The notes under the pieces were generated by a model. The model worked only from the letters and a program-made list of their open reading frames with translations. It made no database searches and was not told the origin of the DNA. The position numbers were made by a program, and so were the translations under genes. Source: UBA11574 sp963752565 (GTDB lineage Bacteria; Desulfobacterota; Desulfobacteria; Desulfobacterales; UBA11574). Taken from it: a stretch of DNA of 64,000 nucleotides. How positions within the stretch are numbered: position 1 is the stretch's first letter; each line of letters opens with the position of its first letter. Positions 43,483 through 53,192 of this stretch are shown here, piece by piece. The stretch covers positions 496,001 to 560,000 of the forward strand of contig CAVVZC010000003.1 of assembly GCA_963752565.1 (NCBI GenBank), read 5' to 3'.

Positions 43483-44274
43483 CTATGCTTTCATACATCT
43501 CAGCTTCGCCAGTTCTTCTGCATAGCCATAAAGGTGAAGCCCCTTGCTTTCAACAATCATTTCACCGTCTTTTACGCCAATCTCGCCGGCCATATATTCT
43601 TTGAGATTTTGAATTCCAGCCAGGTTCGCCGGCATTCCTCCCCAAAGATCCCAGGAGCGAAAATATACAAAGAAATGAAGCGTACCATCCTGAATTCTTG
43701 TGTCTATGGCGCGTAAACACGGCGGGTCTAATAGGGTCAGGTCGGAAGGGTGTGCCACTTGAAGCACCATCTGGTTGTTTCTGCTACCGAATTTTTTATA
43801 CGTTTGAATGATCCATTCAATTTGATTCAAATAAAGTTTGCCGTCTTCCTCAAAAACAGCTTTTCCGTCCACCTCTCTTTTATCTATAATCTCCGTGTTC
43901 CCTTCTTCCCACCATTTAAACTTTTCCTCTGTGATCGGCGCCCGGGTTAATCGTTCTCCATATGTATAGGATTCACCCAATTCTTTTTGTCCGGTCATGA
44001 TATATTCGATATACGACCTTTCATAGCCTTCCCCGCCGTATATATAAGCTTCTTCCACCGGGTTGGGTATACCACAGGATGGAGGTATGTCGGGTAAAAG
44101 CGGTTGGGTACCCGGGTATTTTATGTGTCCGGTAAAAAAATCATATTCGAGCCTCGTCTGCCCGGCATAACTTCCGCGATCTATTTTAAATTTTCTGCCA
44201 TGGTCAAGTATATCATGAACGGCTTGAAACCAAAGGTCCGGTAAATCTCTTACTTGAATTTTATGTATGTTCAT
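43483..44274 (-). CDS. Thymidylate synthase (ThyA-type, unusual form)
   Basis: The 263-residue protein has the ThyA active-site cysteine in DPPCLRAID, the substrate-binding FRSWDLWGGMPANLAGIQ region (equivalent of QRS-x-D...PFN), and the terminal H-x-Y motif (LHLYGY). Fine sequence differs from the classic LPPCH, so it is the divergent form common in anaerobes and archaea. It converts dUMP to dTMP. Confidence 0.85.
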   Translation of the reverse strand: MNIHKIQVRDLPDLWFQAVHDILDHGRKFKIDRGSYAGQTRLEYDFFTGHIKYPGTQPLLPDIPPSCGIPNPVEEAYIYGGEGYERSYIEYIMTGQKELGESYTYGERLTRAPITEEKFKWWEEGNTEIIDKREVDGKAVFEEDGKLYLNQIEWIIQTYKKFGSRNNQMVLQVAHPSDLTLLDPPCLRAIDTRIQDGTLHFFVYFRSWDLWGGMPANLAGIQNLKEYMAGEIGVKDGEMIVESKGLHLYGYAEELAKLRCMKA

Positions 44275-44306
44275 TTTCAGTCCTGTTCTTAAAACCAGAC
44301 GCTTTT

Positions 44307-44362
44307 ACCTAAATTGAGCGATTATAGCCCTGTCACTATTTGAAACACACATTTTAGGTTTT
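44307..44362 (+). repeat. Short dispersed repeat, copy B (ends at the gyrB stop)
   Basis: ACCTAAATTGAGCG at its left and TTTAGGTTT-type DNA at its right are imperfect inverted ends. The interior CCCTGTCACTATTTGAAAC (44328-44346) is identical over 19 bases to 21076-21094. It abuts the gyrB stop codon (44361-44363). Confidence 0.75.
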
Positions 44363-46796
44363 ATATATCCAACATACTCACCTCAAGGGCATTGTTGTTG
44401 ATAAATTCTCTTCGGGGCTCTACCTGCTCTCCCATGAGAACGGTAAAAATTTCATCGGTTTCAACGACGTCCTCAATCTTTACTTGTAACAGCGTTCTTT
44501 TGTCAGGATTCATTGTGGTTTCCCATAGTTGGACGGGATTCATCTCACCAAGACCCTTATATCTTTGAATGCCAAGCCCCTTTTTTCCTTCATTAATAAA
44601 ATAGGAAAGCAATTGCTCTTTATCATCAATCCGCACAGCGTCTTTATCATCTTCTTTATTTAAAATAAAAAATGGCGGTTTATCATTTTTTAAAATATTT
44701 TTGCTTAACATCAGGCTTTTTTGAAAATCGTTTGAATAAACAAGGTTTCGGCTGATCTTTAAGGGTTTAAACTTCTTTGACAAATCGACAATTTTTAGTT
44801 CCTTCTGTTTATCAAAAGACGATGAAACGGTCATTTCATAAATATTTCTTTCATTGTTCCATATAATTTCACTGACATTATAATCATTTTTATTCAGCGT
44901 GTTTTTAAGGTGCAACATTTTCTGTTTGTCTTGCAGAAAATCTTTCTTTTCAACCCCTTCTTTAAAGAGTATTTCAACTATATCATTATTAATTCCTTTT
45001 TCTTTAAATCTCGATATGATGGTAAAATATTCAGACAAATTTGCCATAAAAATATAAAGATTGTGTTCCGACAAAATATCTTCGCTTTCTCCAAATTTAA
45101 CATTTTTCTTGTTACACGTCCTTTTTAAGATATTATCATTCAGTTCTTTTTCATTTTTTAGATAATTCGCTTTCTTTCCTTTCCCGATTTTAAATAAGGG
45201 GGGTTGCGCAATATACAGGTAGCCGTTATCTATCATCTCGGGCATATGTCTGTAAAAAAACGTCAAAAGAAGTGTCCTGATGTGAGATCCATCAACATCA
45301 GCATCTGTCATGATAATTGTTTTATGATACCTTATTTTTTCGATGTTATATTCTTCCAGACCGACACCGGTTCCAAGGGCGGTAATTATATTTTTAATCT
45401 CTTCGCTTCGTAAAATTTTATCAAACCGAGCCTTCTCAACATTTAAGATTTTTCCTTTTAAAGGCAAAATGGCTTGAAATTTTCTATCGCGTCCCTGTTT
45501 TGCACTGCCTCCGGCAGAGTCGCCTTCAACAATAAAAAGCTCTCTTTCTGATGGATCCGAAGCCTGGCAATCGGCAAGCTTGCCCGGAAGTGTTGAATCG
45601 ACAAGAGCTCCTTGTTTTCTAGCGAGATCTCTGGCGCGTTTAGCTGCGTCTCTAGCCCGCGAAGCATCAACGGCTTTAGCAATTATTTTTCTGGCTATGG
45701 ATGGATTTTCCTCTAAAAATATACTCAACTTTTCGTTGATCAGAGATTCTACAAGCCCCTTTACTTCGCTGTTTCCAAGTTTTGTTTTTGTTTGACCTTC
45801 AAATTGTGGGGATTTTATTCGAATGCTGATCACAGCTGTTAAACCTTCCCTAATATCGTCTCCACTGATTTTGGCTTTTAGGTTTTTTGGAAGGTTTCCA
45901 TTTGTTGAATATTGATTGATGGTACGTGTTAATCCCGCCTTGAAGCCGATAAGATGAAATCCCCCTTCAACCGTATTGATATTGTTTGCAAAAGAAAATA
46001 TTTTTTCCTTGAACGTATTATTATATTGAATGGCAACTTCTATTTGAACATCGTTTTTTATACCCTCCACAAATATTGGTTTATGAAGCGGCGAATTTAT
46101 TTTGTTGAGATATTCCACAAACGACACAATACCGCCTTTATAACAAAACTCATCTTTTTTGTCTGAGCGTTCATCTTCTATGGTTAATCTGACCCCTTTA
46201 TTTAGAAAAGCGAGTTCTCTTAATCTTCGAATCAGAATCTCATAATTAAAGTTGTCCGTTTCTAAAATTTCGGTATCAGGAACAAAATGTATTTTTGTAC
46301 CTCTTTTTTTTGTTTTACCGATAACACTCAGATCTCTGATTTTTTTACCCTTTTCATAAGTCTGATAATAAATTTTGTTGTCGGAATAAATTTCGACTTC
46401 CATTAATTTTGAAAGCGCATTGACCACCGAAACTCCCACACCATGAAGTCCACCAGAAACTTTATATGAGTGATTATCAAATTTACCGCCTGAATGAAGT
46501 TTTGTCATAACAACTTCAACTGCAGGCATATTTTCTGATTTTTGGATACCTACAGGTATTCCTCTTCCATTATCTTCAACACTGACACTGTTATCCGTAT
46601 GAATGATAATCTTTATCAAATCACAATAACCCGCCATGGCTTCATCAATACTGTTATCCACAACTTCGTAAACCAGATGGTGAAGTCCCTCAACACTAAC
46701 GTTCCCGATATACATGGACGGTCTTTTTCTAACCGCTTCAAGTCCTTCGAGAACTTTTATTTGATCAGCGCTATAACTGTTTTCTTCTGCTTTCAT
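44361..46796 (-). CDS. gyrB: DNA gyrase subunit B
   Basis: The 811-residue protein begins with the GHKL ATPase domain (NSIDEAMAGY; DNGRGIPVG; VVNALSKLMEV) and the TOPRIM domain (FIVEGDSAGGSAKQGRDR; DADVDGSHI). The C-terminal IQRYKGLGEMNPVQLW is conserved. It overlaps dnaN by four bases. The gene is notably AT-rich, like the dnaN gene and the gap upstream. It introduces negative supercoils with GyrA (not in the window). Confidence 0.97.
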   Translation of the reverse strand: MKAEENSYSADQIKVLEGLEAVRKRPSMYIGNVSVEGLHHLVYEVVDNSIDEAMAGYCDLIKIIIHTDNSVSVEDNGRGIPVGIQKSENMPAVEVVMTKLHSGGKFDNHSYKVSGGLHGVGVSVVNALSKLMEVEIYSDNKIYYQTYEKGKKIRDLSVIGKTKKRGTKIHFVPDTEILETDNFNYEILIRRLRELAFLNKGVRLTIEDERSDKKDEFCYKGGIVSFVEYLNKINSPLHKPIFVEGIKNDVQIEVAIQYNNTFKEKIFSFANNINTVEGGFHLIGFKAGLTRTINQYSTNGNLPKNLKAKISGDDIREGLTAVISIRIKSPQFEGQTKTKLGNSEVKGLVESLINEKLSIFLEENPSIARKIIAKAVDASRARDAAKRARDLARKQGALVDSTLPGKLADCQASDPSERELFIVEGDSAGGSAKQGRDRKFQAILPLKGKILNVEKARFDKILRSEEIKNIITALGTGVGLEEYNIEKIRYHKTIIMTDADVDGSHIRTLLLTFFYRHMPEMIDNGYLYIAQPPLFKIGKGKKANYLKNEKELNDNILKRTCNKKNVKFGESEDILSEHNLYIFMANLSEYFTIISRFKEKGINNDIVEILFKEGVEKKDFLQDKQKMLHLKNTLNKNDYNVSEIIWNNERNIYEMTVSSSFDKQKELKIVDLSKKFKPLKISRNLVYSNDFQKSLMLSKNILKNDKPPFFILNKEDDKDAVRIDDKEQLLSYFINEGKKGLGIQRYKGLGEMNPVQLWETTMNPDKRTLLQVKIEDVVETDEIFTVLMGEQVEPRREFINNNALEVSMLDI

Positions 46797-47911
46797 ATTT
46801 TCATCGGCATAATGACACTTAAATATGTATCATCATTTTCCCCTTCGATTAAACACGGCTTTTCCTTGTCGAGTATATTAACAACAACCTTTTCGGTATC
46901 AATAACGCTTAATATTTCTATGATGTATCTGGGATTAAATGCAACTTCAATAGGATCTCCTTTGTAATCGATAACCATATCTTCTTTTGATTCACCCAAG
47001 TCCGGATTTGTTGTGGTTATAGTAATATTGTCGTCTTTAAAATTAAAAATAACTCCTTTGTAGTCTTCAGAAGATAAAATAGACATTCTTTTTAGCATCA
47101 TCAAAAACTTTTTTCTATCCAAATGGATCGCGTGGGACGATCCTCTTTGTATGATATCGCCATATTCAGGAAAATCTCCTTCAAGAAGTCTTATGATGAC
47201 TGTCTCATAATCTTTTTTGATAATAAAATTATTGTTTTTAACACCAATCTGAACGGTTCCTGAAGGATCTAAAAATTTTATAACTTCATTCATTCCTTTT
47301 TTAGGGATAATTATACCGAGTTCCTGAGGTAGTTGTATGTCTTTTTCATATACACAATCTGCTTTTGAAAGCCGGTTGCCATCAGTTGAAACCATTCTCA
47401 CAACGCTATTATCCTCTTGATGAATAATTTCAAAATATATCCCGGTGATATGGGTTCTTTTCTCATCAGAAGCACCGGTAATAATGACTGTTTTTTCAAT
47501 CATTTTTCTAATAACTTCAGAATCGATGGTAAAAAAATCGATATCTTCTATTATTGGCGTTTCTGGAAAATCATCTGGATTTAATCCTACAATATTGTAC
47601 TCTACATTATTATTACCTATTTTAATCCAATAGTTGTCAGATTTACTAATTTGTATCTCTTGACTTGGAAACTCTTTAACAATTTCGTAAAACTTTCTTG
47701 AATTTATCGTTAATACCCCCTGATTTTCTATGACTGCCGGATATAAGCCTTCGAAACCTGTTTCAAGGTCCGTTACAACCAGTATTATCCCTTTATCTGT
47801 TGTCTTCATTAGGATGTTTGACGTAATAGCCAGGTTGCTTTTTCGTCCGGTTATTCCTTGTACTTTAGACAGTATATCAAGGATATCGTTTTTTTGAATT
47901 TTAAACTTCAT
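46793..47911 (-). CDS. dnaN: DNA polymerase III beta subunit (sliding clamp)
   Basis: The 372-residue protein has the three-repeat clamp fold (start MKFKIQKNDILDILSKVQGI; ends YLSVIMPMKI). It forms the processivity ring. It overlaps gyrB by four bases. In many genomes the order is dnaA-dnaN-recF-gyrB; here recF and dnaA are absent between the two. Confidence 0.97.
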   Translation of the reverse strand: MKFKIQKNDILDILSKVQGITGRKSNLAITSNILMKTTDKGIILVVTDLETGFEGLYPAVIENQGVLTINSRKFYEIVKEFPSQEIQISKSDNYWIKIGNNNVEYNIVGLNPDDFPETPIIEDIDFFTIDSEVIRKMIEKTVIITGASDEKRTHITGIYFEIIHQEDNSVVRMVSTDGNRLSKADCVYEKDIQLPQELGIIIPKKGMNEVIKFLDPSGTVQIGVKNNNFIIKKDYETVIIRLLEGDFPEYGDIIQRGSSHAIHLDRKKFLMMLKRMSILSSEDYKGVIFNFKDDNITITTTNPDLGESKEDMVIDYKGDPIEVAFNPRYIIEILSVIDTEKVVVNILDKEKPCLIEGENDDTYLSVIMPMKI

Positions 47912-48279
47912 AATCTATTCCTTATTGTTTATATAAATGTATAATAATAATAATATATTGTTTATAGCGATAATAATTTTATAATTTATTTAAATAACAG
48001 AAAAAAAATGTATTAAAATTGTTAAAAAAAAGTTTAAAAAACAATTAAAATTAATAGATTATAGGAAATATTAAATTTATTGTTAATAAGTAGTTATTTA
48101 TTGAAAAAATATCAATACAAAAGCGGTTGCTATAATGCGTGTTTTAAAAGCAATGTAAAACTTTTAAAAATACTATATATAGTGCTTATTTTTATTTGAT
48201 ATAAGTATATATACCGTTTATAAGAATGTTACAAGCGTTTTTACCGCGTATTTACCAATAAACAAACAACAAAGAATAA
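47912..48279. other. Very AT-rich divergent intergenic region; candidate replication origin
   Basis: In the 180 bases from 47941 to 48120 I count 19 G+C (about 11%). The dnaN-gyrB pair leaves to the left and the large PHP-UvrD gene to the right, so transcription diverges here. I find no TTATCCACA-type DnaA boxes. The region also must carry dnaN and fusion-gene promoters. oriC is a plausible guess, not a demonstration. Confidence 0.5.
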
Positions 48280-51200
48280 ATGATGAAATTTATCGCTGAT
48301 TTTCATGTTCATTCCCGTTTTTCCAGAGCAACGGCGAGGAATTTAGATTTTGAAAACCTATATATTTCAGCTCAACTTAAAGGGTTATCGGTTATAGGAA
48401 CCGGTGATTTTACTCACCCGGGATGGTTTGCTGAAATTAAAGAAAAACTGATACCAGCGGAACCTGGATTGTTTAGGTTAAAAGATGAAATATCAAAATT
48501 ATGCGATCAAGAAGTCCCAAAGTCATGCCGTAGAAAAGTGCGCTTTATGTTGGTTTCGGAAATAAGCAACATATACAAAAAAAACAATAAAACACGGAAA
48601 AATCATAATCTTGTGTTTCTATCCGATTTAAATCGGGCTGAGAACTTTAATTCAAAATTAGATAAGATTGGAAATATAAAATCCGATGGAAGGCCAATAC
48701 TTGGTCTTGATGCCAGGGACCTTTTAGAAATACTTCTCGAGACATCTGATCAGGCATTTCTTATACCGGCCCACATCTGGACACCATGGTTTTCACTACT
48801 GGGTTCAAAATCAGGTTTTGATTCTATAGATGAATGCTTTGAGGATCTAACGCCTTTTATATTTGCAGTTGAGACAGGCCTTTCATCGGATCCAGCGATG
48901 AACTGGCGGGTCTCCGCACTGGACGGCCTTACACTGGTGTCAAATTCTGATGCACATTCACCATTAAAACTGGGAAGGGAGGCAAATCTTTTTGATACAG
49001 ACATGTCATATTCAGCCATAAAATCTGCTATCAAAAGTGGCGACCCTGAAAGATTTTTAGGTACCTTAGAGTTTTTTCCGGAAGAAGGGAAATATCACCT
49101 TGATGGACATAGAAATTGTGACGTTCGTTCTTGGCCTAACAAAACACGGGAGCAAGGCGGAATATGCTCGATTTGTGGAAAACCGCTCACCTTGGGTGTT
49201 TTGTACCGGGTGGAGGAGCTTGCAGATCGACCGGAAGGCGTTACACCGAAAAAATATAATCCTTATAGCAACATCATTCCCCTTGTGGAAATTTTGTCCG
49301 AAGTTTTAAGGGTCGGTCCGAACTCAAAAAAAGTTATGGGAAATTACAGAAATTTACTTGAAAAACTGGGACCTGAATTTGACATTTTAACGACGCTAAA
49401 AAGAGATGTTATCGACACTGCAGGACTGCCCTTGCTTGGGGAAGCGATCACAAGGGTACGCCAAAACAAAATCGATATTTTACCAGGATATGATGGAGAA
49501 TTTGGCAAAATCAAAATATTTAGAAAAGATGAACGAGAGAAACTTAAGGGACAAAAACTTCTTTTTACTATAAATTCTACCGATTCATTATACAAGAAAA
49601 GAAGAGAAAGAAACCAACAGCCAAAACCTTATACACCCTCTAATGTGATTATAAAAGATAGGTCGGATAAGACCACCGGAAAGAAATTTGAAACCGTTGA
49701 ATTAAACAGGGAACAACGTCAGGCTGTAGAACATGATGGGAGTGCATTAATCATCATTGCTGGACCTGGAACCGGTAAAACATATACCCTAACCCAAAAA
49801 ATCGCATATCTTATACAAAAAAAGAAGGTTTCACCGCAGAACATCCTTGCAGTGACCTTTACGAACAAGGCTTCTCAGGAAATGCGTCAACGACTTGAAA
49901 CTATATTCGGGAAATCGAAAAATATGCCCTTTATCGGGACGTTTCACAGTTTTTGTTTTCATCTTTTGAATGATTTTGAAAAAAAATCTTATACGATCAT
50001 TGATGAAAAAGACCGGGAGTTATTGCTTTTAGATGCCATAAACCGGGTTAAAGGGGCGGGTGTTCAGGTAAAGATAAAACCTAAAAAATTGTTTGAATGG
50101 ATTGTTTCCGCCAAACAAAACATACTTAATCCCGAAGAATGGTCGGGTAAAACGCCCTCTAAAAAAAATGATTTTTTTAAAGCGGTATATCAAGCGTATC
50201 AAAATTTATTGGAAATACAAAAGTTTTACGACTATGAAGATCTGATTTTTAAAGCCGTCCGAATACTTGAGACAGAAAATCAAGTCGCCGTTTCTTACAG
50301 GACGCTGTTTCAATATATTTTTGTAGATGAATATCAAGATTTAAACCATGGCCAATACAGCATTATCAAGTCCCTTGCCCCAACCGGTGTTAAAAAGAAT
50401 ATTTGTGTGGTTGGCGATCCAAATCAGTCGATCTACGGGTTTAGGGGATCAAGTGTTAAATATTTTAAACGGTTTATCAAAGACTATCCTGATGCCAAAG
50501 TTATAAAACTGACACAAAATTACAGATCAACCCAGACCATTCTTGATGGTTCTTATCAAGTGATTAAACCCAAAAATAAAGATACATTTCAAGAACGTAT
50601 TTATTCAGAAATTGACGGTCAAAAAACAATTGGTGTTTTTGAAACAGATTCTGAAAAAGCAGAGGCTGTGGCCATAGGAAAAACCATTGAAAAATTAATC
50701 GGAGGAATAGGATTTCATTCCATCGATTTTGGTCTCGTAAATGATCAGCAACACGCCAGAAACGCAAGTTTTTCAGATTTTGCGGTGTTATACCGCACCT
50801 CAGAACAAAACAGGGTTTTATCAAAGGTGTTCGACACAGCAGGAATTCCATATCAAATCGTTAGCAGAAAGAACGTATTTAACACAAAATATATCAGCGA
50901 GTTGATTTCATTATTAAAAGTCATCGAGGGAGCGGGTGGTTATGCAGATTTTGAGAGAAGTTTAAAAATAACGACGCCGACCATTAACAATAAGGGCATT
51001 CAAATCTTTAAGAATTGGGGTTACGAATACCGTTTTTCACTAGAATCAGCGCTGATGAATGCACGCCGATTTCCCATCAACAAAATGGGTAAAACGAACC
51101 AAACAAAGCTTGGTGATATCTTAAACAAAATTTTCGAACTAAGACAAAAGACAAAAAAAATGTCCATGGGACAAAAACTTTTATTTTTGTTGGAAAACAC

Positions 51201-51687
51201 CAAAATTTCAACATCCGGTGATTGGAGTCAAAAAACAAACAACACCCTAAAACACATGATCGATGTTTGTGAAAGTTTTGATTCTAATAAATTAGACTTT
51301 ATTAAAATCGCTGCGCTGCAAACAGACACAGACACATACAACCATCAATCCGAAAGTGTTGCATTAATGACCATGCACGCTGCCAAAGGACTTGAATTTC
51401 CCGTTGTTTTTATTGCAGGATGTGAAAACGGACTGTTGCCGTTTCAACCGTTGGATGGCGATGTATCTGATATCGAAGAGGAAAGACGGCTTTTTTATGT
51501 CGCCATGACGCGAGCAAAGGAACGGCTCTATATCACTTTTGCAAAAAAAAGAAAGAGATTCGGAAAAATCGAGAAACGAACACTATCGCCCTTTGTCCAG
51601 CAAATTGAAAAAAATTTATTAACACATGATGCCACAATTCCGGGGAAAAGAACCCAAACCGGCCCATTACAACTAAAACTATTCTGA
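48280..51687 (+). CDS. Fusion of an endonuclease Q-like PHP domain to a UvrD/Rep-family helicase
   Basis: The 1135-residue protein has two parts. Residues about 1-410 form a PHP metal-dependent nuclease of the TIGR00375/EndoQ type (MKFIADFHVHSRFSRAT; GTGDFTHPGW; later HSPLKLG) with a zinc-finger-like NCDVRSW...GGICSICGK. Residues about 475-1135 form an SF1A helicase with Walker A GPGTGKT (about 495), motif II DEYQD (about 682), and motif V-type MTMHAAKGLEFPVVF (about 1028). EndoQ cleaves DNA beside deaminated bases, so the fusion suggests repair with strand unwinding. Confidence 0.9.
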   Translation: MMKFIADFHVHSRFSRATARNLDFENLYISAQLKGLSVIGTGDFTHPGWFAEIKEKLIPAEPGLFRLKDEISKLCDQEVPKSCRRKVRFMLVSEISNIYKKNNKTRKNHNLVFLSDLNRAENFNSKLDKIGNIKSDGRPILGLDARDLLEILLETSDQAFLIPAHIWTPWFSLLGSKSGFDSIDECFEDLTPFIFAVETGLSSDPAMNWRVSALDGLTLVSNSDAHSPLKLGREANLFDTDMSYSAIKSAIKSGDPERFLGTLEFFPEEGKYHLDGHRNCDVRSWPNKTREQGGICSICGKPLTLGVLYRVEELADRPEGVTPKKYNPYSNIIPLVEILSEVLRVGPNSKKVMGNYRNLLEKLGPEFDILTTLKRDVIDTAGLPLLGEAITRVRQNKIDILPGYDGEFGKIKIFRKDEREKLKGQKLLFTINSTDSLYKKRRERNQQPKPYTPSNVIIKDRSDKTTGKKFETVELNREQRQAVEHDGSALIIIAGPGTGKTYTLTQKIAYLIQKKKVSPQNILAVTFTNKASQEMRQRLETIFGKSKNMPFIGTFHSFCFHLLNDFEKKSYTIIDEKDRELLLLDAINRVKGAGVQVKIKPKKLFEWIVSAKQNILNPEEWSGKTPSKKNDFFKAVYQAYQNLLEIQKFYDYEDLIFKAVRILETENQVAVSYRTLFQYIFVDEYQDLNHGQYSIIKSLAPTGVKKNICVVGDPNQSIYGFRGSSVKYFKRFIKDYPDAKVIKLTQNYRSTQTILDGSYQVIKPKNKDTFQERIYSEIDGQKTIGVFETDSEKAEAVAIGKTIEKLIGGIGFHSIDFGLVNDQQHARNASFSDFAVLYRTSEQNRVLSKVFDTAGIPYQIVSRKNVFNTKYISELISLLKVIEGAGGYADFERSLKITTPTINNKGIQIFKNWGYEYRFSLESALMNARRFPINKMGKTNQTKLGDILNKIFELRQKTKKMSMGQKLLFLLENTKISTSGDWSQKTNNTLKHMIDVCESFDSNKLDFIKIAALQTDTDTYNHQSESVALMTMHAAKGLEFPVVFIAGCENGLLPFQPLDGDVSDIEEERRLFYVAMTRAKERLYITFAKKRKRFGKIEKRTLSPFVQQIEKNLLTHDATIPGKRTQTGPLQLKLF

Positions 51688-51752
51688 GCCTTGAAATATT
51701 AAAATAAACCTCAATTAATTTGAATTGAAGTTGAGAATACAATTAAATATCA

Positions 51753-51780
51753 TTGACATGACATTTTTTTTATATATGTT
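51753..51780 (+). promoter_or_regulatory. Predicted promoter of a structured leader ahead of the porin gene
   Basis: TTGACA (51753-51758) and TATGTT (51775-51780) are 16 bases apart. The start would be near 51787. Downstream there is a small hairpin (51792-51809) and a terminator-like hairpin before the coding start at 51930. Confidence 0.5.
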
Positions 51781-51791
51781 CATTCAAAAAT

Positions 51792-51809
51792 TGAGGCAAT
51801 GAAGCCTCA
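51792..51809 (+). other. Short hairpin in the leader (TGAGGC/GCCTCA)
   Basis: TGAGGC (51792-51797) and GCCTCA (51804-51809) form a six-pair stem with loop AATGAA. It lies just after the predicted start. Confidence 0.4.
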
Positions 51810-51844
51810 TGTCCCAAATTAGACCAAAATTAATCAGATCAAAC

Positions 51845-51898
51845 AAAACCACGAAGGATAAAGGTTATCAGAAGATAATCCCCATTGTGGTTTTTTTG
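51845..51898 (+). terminator. Hairpin with U-tract between leader and porin gene (terminator or attenuator)
   Basis: AAAACCAC (51845-51852) pairs with GTGGTTTT (51887-51894), followed by T's to 51897. Inside the loop GGTTATC and GATAATC (51863-51881 region) form a second stem. The structure is 30-40 bases ahead of the porin ATG, so it may terminate a small RNA or attenuate the porin mRNA. Confidence 0.6.
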
Positions 51899-51929
51899 TT
51901 CTAAAAAGGTGTGTGGAAAGGAGGATTAA

Positions 51930-53150
51930 ATGTTCAGATTAACCAAAAGAACTTCTCTTTTATGCATAATCGTTTTAACAGTTTTTATTGTGTTGAGAAA
52001 CCAAAATGCCCGTTGCGAAACTTCCGACAAAGCGTTGGAACAACGAATAGAAGACATCGAAAGCCGTCTTGAATCAACGGAGAATACCGTGGAAAAGACA
52101 TTGTCGAAATCAGGGGTCCTTGGCAAACTATCTCTTGGGGGGGTAATCGCCGGCGCCTATCAACACCAAAACGTGGATGATGCACCGGGGTTTAACAATA
52201 CTGGCCGGGGAGCTATTGTCTTTCAACCCGAAATCGGTTTTGCCCTGACAGATGTCGATGAAGTATTTACCAAATTTGGATTTGCGGCAGGCAATGCTTT
52301 AAATGATGCAACGGTATCTCCATTTATTTTTACGCCATGGGCTGCAGACTTAGAGGACGATGTAAAAGATATCAATGGGCGGAATCGGGACTATCTTCTT
52401 ACCGCCTGGTACAAACACACTTTTACATTCAGTGAAAAACACACGCTGGGAATTACAGGCGGGCTTGTCGATGCCACGGACTATCTGGACGAAAACGCCT
52501 ATGCCAACGATGAATTCACCCAATTCATGAACCAGGTGCTGACAAATGCCGCCAATGGTTTTTTCCCTTCCTATGACATAGGTGCGGTTGTGGAGTGGGA
52601 ATTTGGCGAATTTGCACTCAAGGGAATTGCTATGAGTGTGGGTGAAAATGATGACGGCAGGAGTTATAATTTTTATGGCGCCAACATGGGGTATTCCATC
52701 GACACAAAACTGGGAGAAGGAAACTATCAGGTGATTGTAGATTGGACCAGTAAAGACTTCAACAGTCCAATGGGGGACAAACTAGAATTAAAACAAAGCA
52801 CGATACTGTCCTTTGACCAGCAGTTGGGGGAGATTTTGGGTGCTTGGATAAGATTCGGCTGGCAAAAGGATGATGCCGCTGTTCTTGTTAAAGAGATCTA
52901 TTCCGGCGGGCTAAATATCATCGGGAAACTGTGGAGACGAGAACAGGACAATATCGGTATTGGATACGCATACCTGGGAGGAGGCAATCAAGATTTGGAC
53001 AACGCGCATGTCTTTGAAACATATGTCCGGTTTTTACTTAACGATTTTTTTGCCATTACAGTCGATCTGCAATATCTTAAAGACAACATGAAACAGGGCG
53101 ATAGCCCTTCTGGATTCATATCAGGCGTGCGTTGTGTGGTTGAGTTCTGA
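51930..53150 (+). CDS. Outer-membrane porin, OprB-like carbohydrate-porin family
   Basis: The 406-residue protein has a signal peptide (about residues 1-30), an N-terminal coiled-coil segment (SDKALEQRIEDIESRLESTENTVEK), then a beta-barrel with many alternating strands and a C-terminal aromatic residue (ends VRCVVEF). The fold and ending resemble OprB/selective carbohydrate porins. The substrate is not evident. GGAAAGGAGG precedes the ATG. Confidence 0.78.
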   Translation: MFRLTKRTSLLCIIVLTVFIVLRNQNARCETSDKALEQRIEDIESRLESTENTVEKTLSKSGVLGKLSLGGVIAGAYQHQNVDDAPGFNNTGRGAIVFQPEIGFALTDVDEVFTKFGFAAGNALNDATVSPFIFTPWAADLEDDVKDINGRNRDYLLTAWYKHTFTFSEKHTLGITGGLVDATDYLDENAYANDEFTQFMNQVLTNAANGFFPSYDIGAVVEWEFGEFALKGIAMSVGENDDGRSYNFYGANMGYSIDTKLGEGNYQVIVDWTSKDFNSPMGDKLELKQSTILSFDQQLGEILGAWIRFGWQKDDAAVLVKEIYSGGLNIIGKLWRREQDNIGIGYAYLGGGNQDLDNAHVFETYVRFLLNDFFAITVDLQYLKDNMKQGDSPSGFISGVRCVVEF

Positions 53151-53192
53151 ATTGAATTATTACGAGCAAATATTTTTCATGAAATATTCAGG

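Noticed and set aside
47912..48279. DnaA boxes in the AT-rich gap
   Set aside because: I searched for TTATNCACA-type sequences on both strands and found none, so the origin assignment rests only on composition, context and transcription switch.
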